DNA of 64,000 nt, from NCBI GenBank assembly GCA_945870225.1, contig CAMBRF010000003.1, forward strand, positions 1 through 64,000. Direction: 5' to 3'. Source of the DNA: PVC group bacterium. Lineage in GTDB: Bacteria; Verrucomicrobiota; Kiritimatiellia; CAIKKV01; CAITUY01. Below, one piece after another: positions 62,606 through 64,000 of the stretch. The position numbers and the translations under genes are program-made. The notes below the pieces were generated by a model. The model did no database searches, was not told the DNA's origin, and saw only the letters and a program-made list of their open reading frames with translations. Position 1 is the first letter of the stretch, and each line of letters begins with the position of its first letter.

Positions 62606-64000
62606 GTGTATTTAAAATCAATTCAAATGGTCGGGTTCAAGAGTTTCGCCAATTCGACCACAATGGCATTTGAACCCGGCATGACCGCCATCGTCGGACC
62701 GAACGGTTGCGGGAAAAGCAATGTTTCCGATGCCGTGCGCTGGGTGCTGGGGGAAACCAGCGCCAAGGCGCTGCGCGGTTCCAAGATGGAAGACTGCATT
62801 TTCAACGGAACCGACACCCGTAAACCCGTCGGCATGGCCGAGGTCAGCATCACCTTCGCGGACTGCGAGAAAACCCTGGGGACGGACTATCACGAGGTCA
62901 CCGTGACCCGCCGCGTCTTCCGTTCGGGCGAAGGCCAGTACTTCATGAACAAAACGGCCTGCCGCCTGAAGGACATCCAGCGGCTTTTCATGGATACCGG
63001 CATCGGCACGTCCTCCTACTCCCTGATGGAACAGGGCCGCATCGACCAGGTGTTGAGTTCCCGACCCGAGGATCGCCGCGAGATTTTCGAAGAAGCGAGC
63101 GGCATCACGCGCTTCAAGGCCGACAAGAAGGAAGCCCTCCGCAAACTCGACCAGACCGAGGCCAACCTCCTGCGCCTGGATGACGTTGTACGCGAGGTCA
63201 AGCGGCAGATCGGCTCCCTGCAGCGTCAGGCCGGAAAAGCCCGCCGGTACAAGGAACTCCGCGACCAGTTGCGCTCGTTCGACACCTTCTGGACGGCCCG
63301 CAAACTGCAACAGATGGACATCGATCTCCAGCAGGTCGAAACCCGGGTGACCGAATATGGAACCCGTCTCCAGTCGCTGCATGAGGAGGTCCAGAAGAGT
63401 GAGTCCCGCAGTGCTGAATGGCGGAATACGGTCAGCGAACTCGAAACGCAGATCGGCGAAACCACCGAAGAGCGTGCCGCCGCCCAAACGCGTCTGGAGC
63501 ATAACCACGAGTTGATTCGCATCAACGGCGAGCGTATCCAGGAGTTGCAGAATCTGACCGAACGCGACCAGCAGGACAGCGGCCTGGCCACCGCCCAGGC
63601 CGAGCAGCAGCGCCGGGCCCTTGAAGAACTCACCGCGGGGCTCACCCAGGCCGAATCCGCCCGGGATCAGCTGGCCAGGGAATCCCAGGACCGGAGTGAA
63701 GCCCTTGCCGCCCATGAGGCCGAGGTTGAGAGCAGCCGCCGTCAGATCCAGGAGTTGCGCACCACCTCGATGCAGCTCGACCACTCCATCGCCCAGCTTC
63801 AGAATCAACTGACCCAGCTTGAAGCCCGCCAACAGGCCACCATCATGCGGCGTGAGCGGCTCGCCGCTGAACACGCCCAGATTGCCCGGGTGGCCAATGA
63901 AAACGAAATTCAGCTCGGCGGCATTGCCGAACATCTCGGCTCCCTCCAGCAGGAACTGGGGCGGCGCGAGGCCCGCCTGGAAGAATTACAGGACGCCCGC
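62606..64000 (+). CDS. smc: Chromosome segregation protein SMC, N-terminal part (runs off window)
   Basis: A GTG at 62606, 8 nt after GGAG, opens a frame that stays open to the window end (465 codons). It begins YLKSIQMVGFKSFANST, then Walker A IVGPNGCGKSNVSDAVRWVLGE, FNGTDTRKPVGMAEV, FMDTGIGTSSYSLMEQGRID and FEEASGITRFKADKKEAL, all standard for bacterial SMC. A long Gln/Glu/Arg-rich coiled coil follows from about residue 170. SMC condenses and segregates the chromosome with ScpA/ScpB. The remaining two thirds are outside the window. Confidence 0.95.
   Translation, partial: MYLKSIQMVGFKSFANSTTMAFEPGMTAIVGPNGCGKSNVSDAVRWVLGETSAKALRGSKMEDCIFNGTDTRKPVGMAEVSITFADCEKTLGTDYHEVTVTRRVFRSGEGQYFMNKTACRLKDIQRLFMDTGIGTSSYSLMEQGRIDQVLSSRPEDRREIFEEASGITRFKADKKEALRKLDQTEANLLRLDDVVREVKRQIGSLQRQAGKARRYKELRDQLRSFDTFWTARKLQQMDIDLQQVETRVTEYGTRLQSLHEEVQKSESRSAEWRNTVSELETQIGETTEERAAAQTRLEHNHELIRINGERIQELQNLTERDQQDSGLATAQAEQQRRALEELTAGLTQAESARDQLARESQDRSEALAAHEAEVESSRRQIQELRTTSMQLDHSIAQLQNQLTQLEARQQATIMRRERLAAEHAQIARVANENEIQLGGIAEHLGSLQQELGRREARLEELQDAR

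Overview
The window reads as a chromosomal segment from a Gram-negative PVC-superphylum bacterium, most likely Kiritimatiellota or a close relative. This is inference. Support comes from lpxA and lspA, a GreA factor carried on a protein of about 720 residues (an architecture known from Chlamydiae and relatives), a DksA/TraR zinc-finger protein with a Lys/Ala/Pro-rich N-terminal half, SUMF1-domain lipoproteins, and carbohydrate-active enzymes. Assignments rest on motifs read by eye; no database search was possible.

Region 1 (1-14265) looks like the right-hand part of a metal(loid) genomic island. It starts with the 3' end of an IS3-family transposase, followed by a leftward arsR-hgcA-hgcB operon. 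HgcA carries the cap-helix motif NVWCAAGK of the mercury-methylating corrinoid protein. HgcB is fused in frame to an AhpD/carboxymuconolactone-decarboxylase domain, and a strong ribosome-binding site lies inside the fusion. A rightward metal-efflux operon diverges from it: a small Cys-rich exported protein, an outer-membrane factor, an adaptor, a heavy-metal RND pump and a PII-like protein. Next come a hypothetical exported protein, a P1B-type metal ATPase, a truncated DUF302 gene and a large tyrosine recombinase. A 51-bp 3' tRNA-Gly fragment, read here as attR, closes the region, with a terminator-like hairpin just outside it.

Region 2 (about 14.3-32.3 kb) holds a SUMF1 lipoprotein, a DUF4965-type protein next to a GH116 enzyme, a lytic transglycosylase, a UvrD-like helicase, EF-G, mutM, guaB, and a four-gene 2-oxoacid:ferredoxin oxidoreductase operon (korDABC).

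Region 3 (about 32.3-43.7 kb) is rich in sugar-nucleotide and glycan genes: an xylA, glucuronokinase-like GHMP kinase, galU operon; a polyprenol-phosphate glycosyltransferase coupled to a UbiA-family prenyltransferase; rfbB; and a UDP-glucuronate decarboxylase. Dtd, a Nudix hydrolase, a nitronate monooxygenase-like protein, Pol IV and dCMP deaminase are interspersed.

Region 4 (43.7-46.7 kb) contains nested inverted repeats with a MITE-like element, tRNA-Pro(TGG), a GIY-YIG protein, and a second SUMF1 gene paralogous to the one at 14.5 kb, including its promoter.

Region 5 (46.7-64 kb) carries a large secreted glycosidase-like protein, an exported hypothetical, a purine permease, an EEP-family hydrolase, pyrF, an apparently exported DnaQ-type exonuclease, and a housekeeping run: lpxA, radC, miaA, lspA, dksA-like, greA-like, an RluA-family synthase, infA, and the start of smc, which is cut by the window edge.
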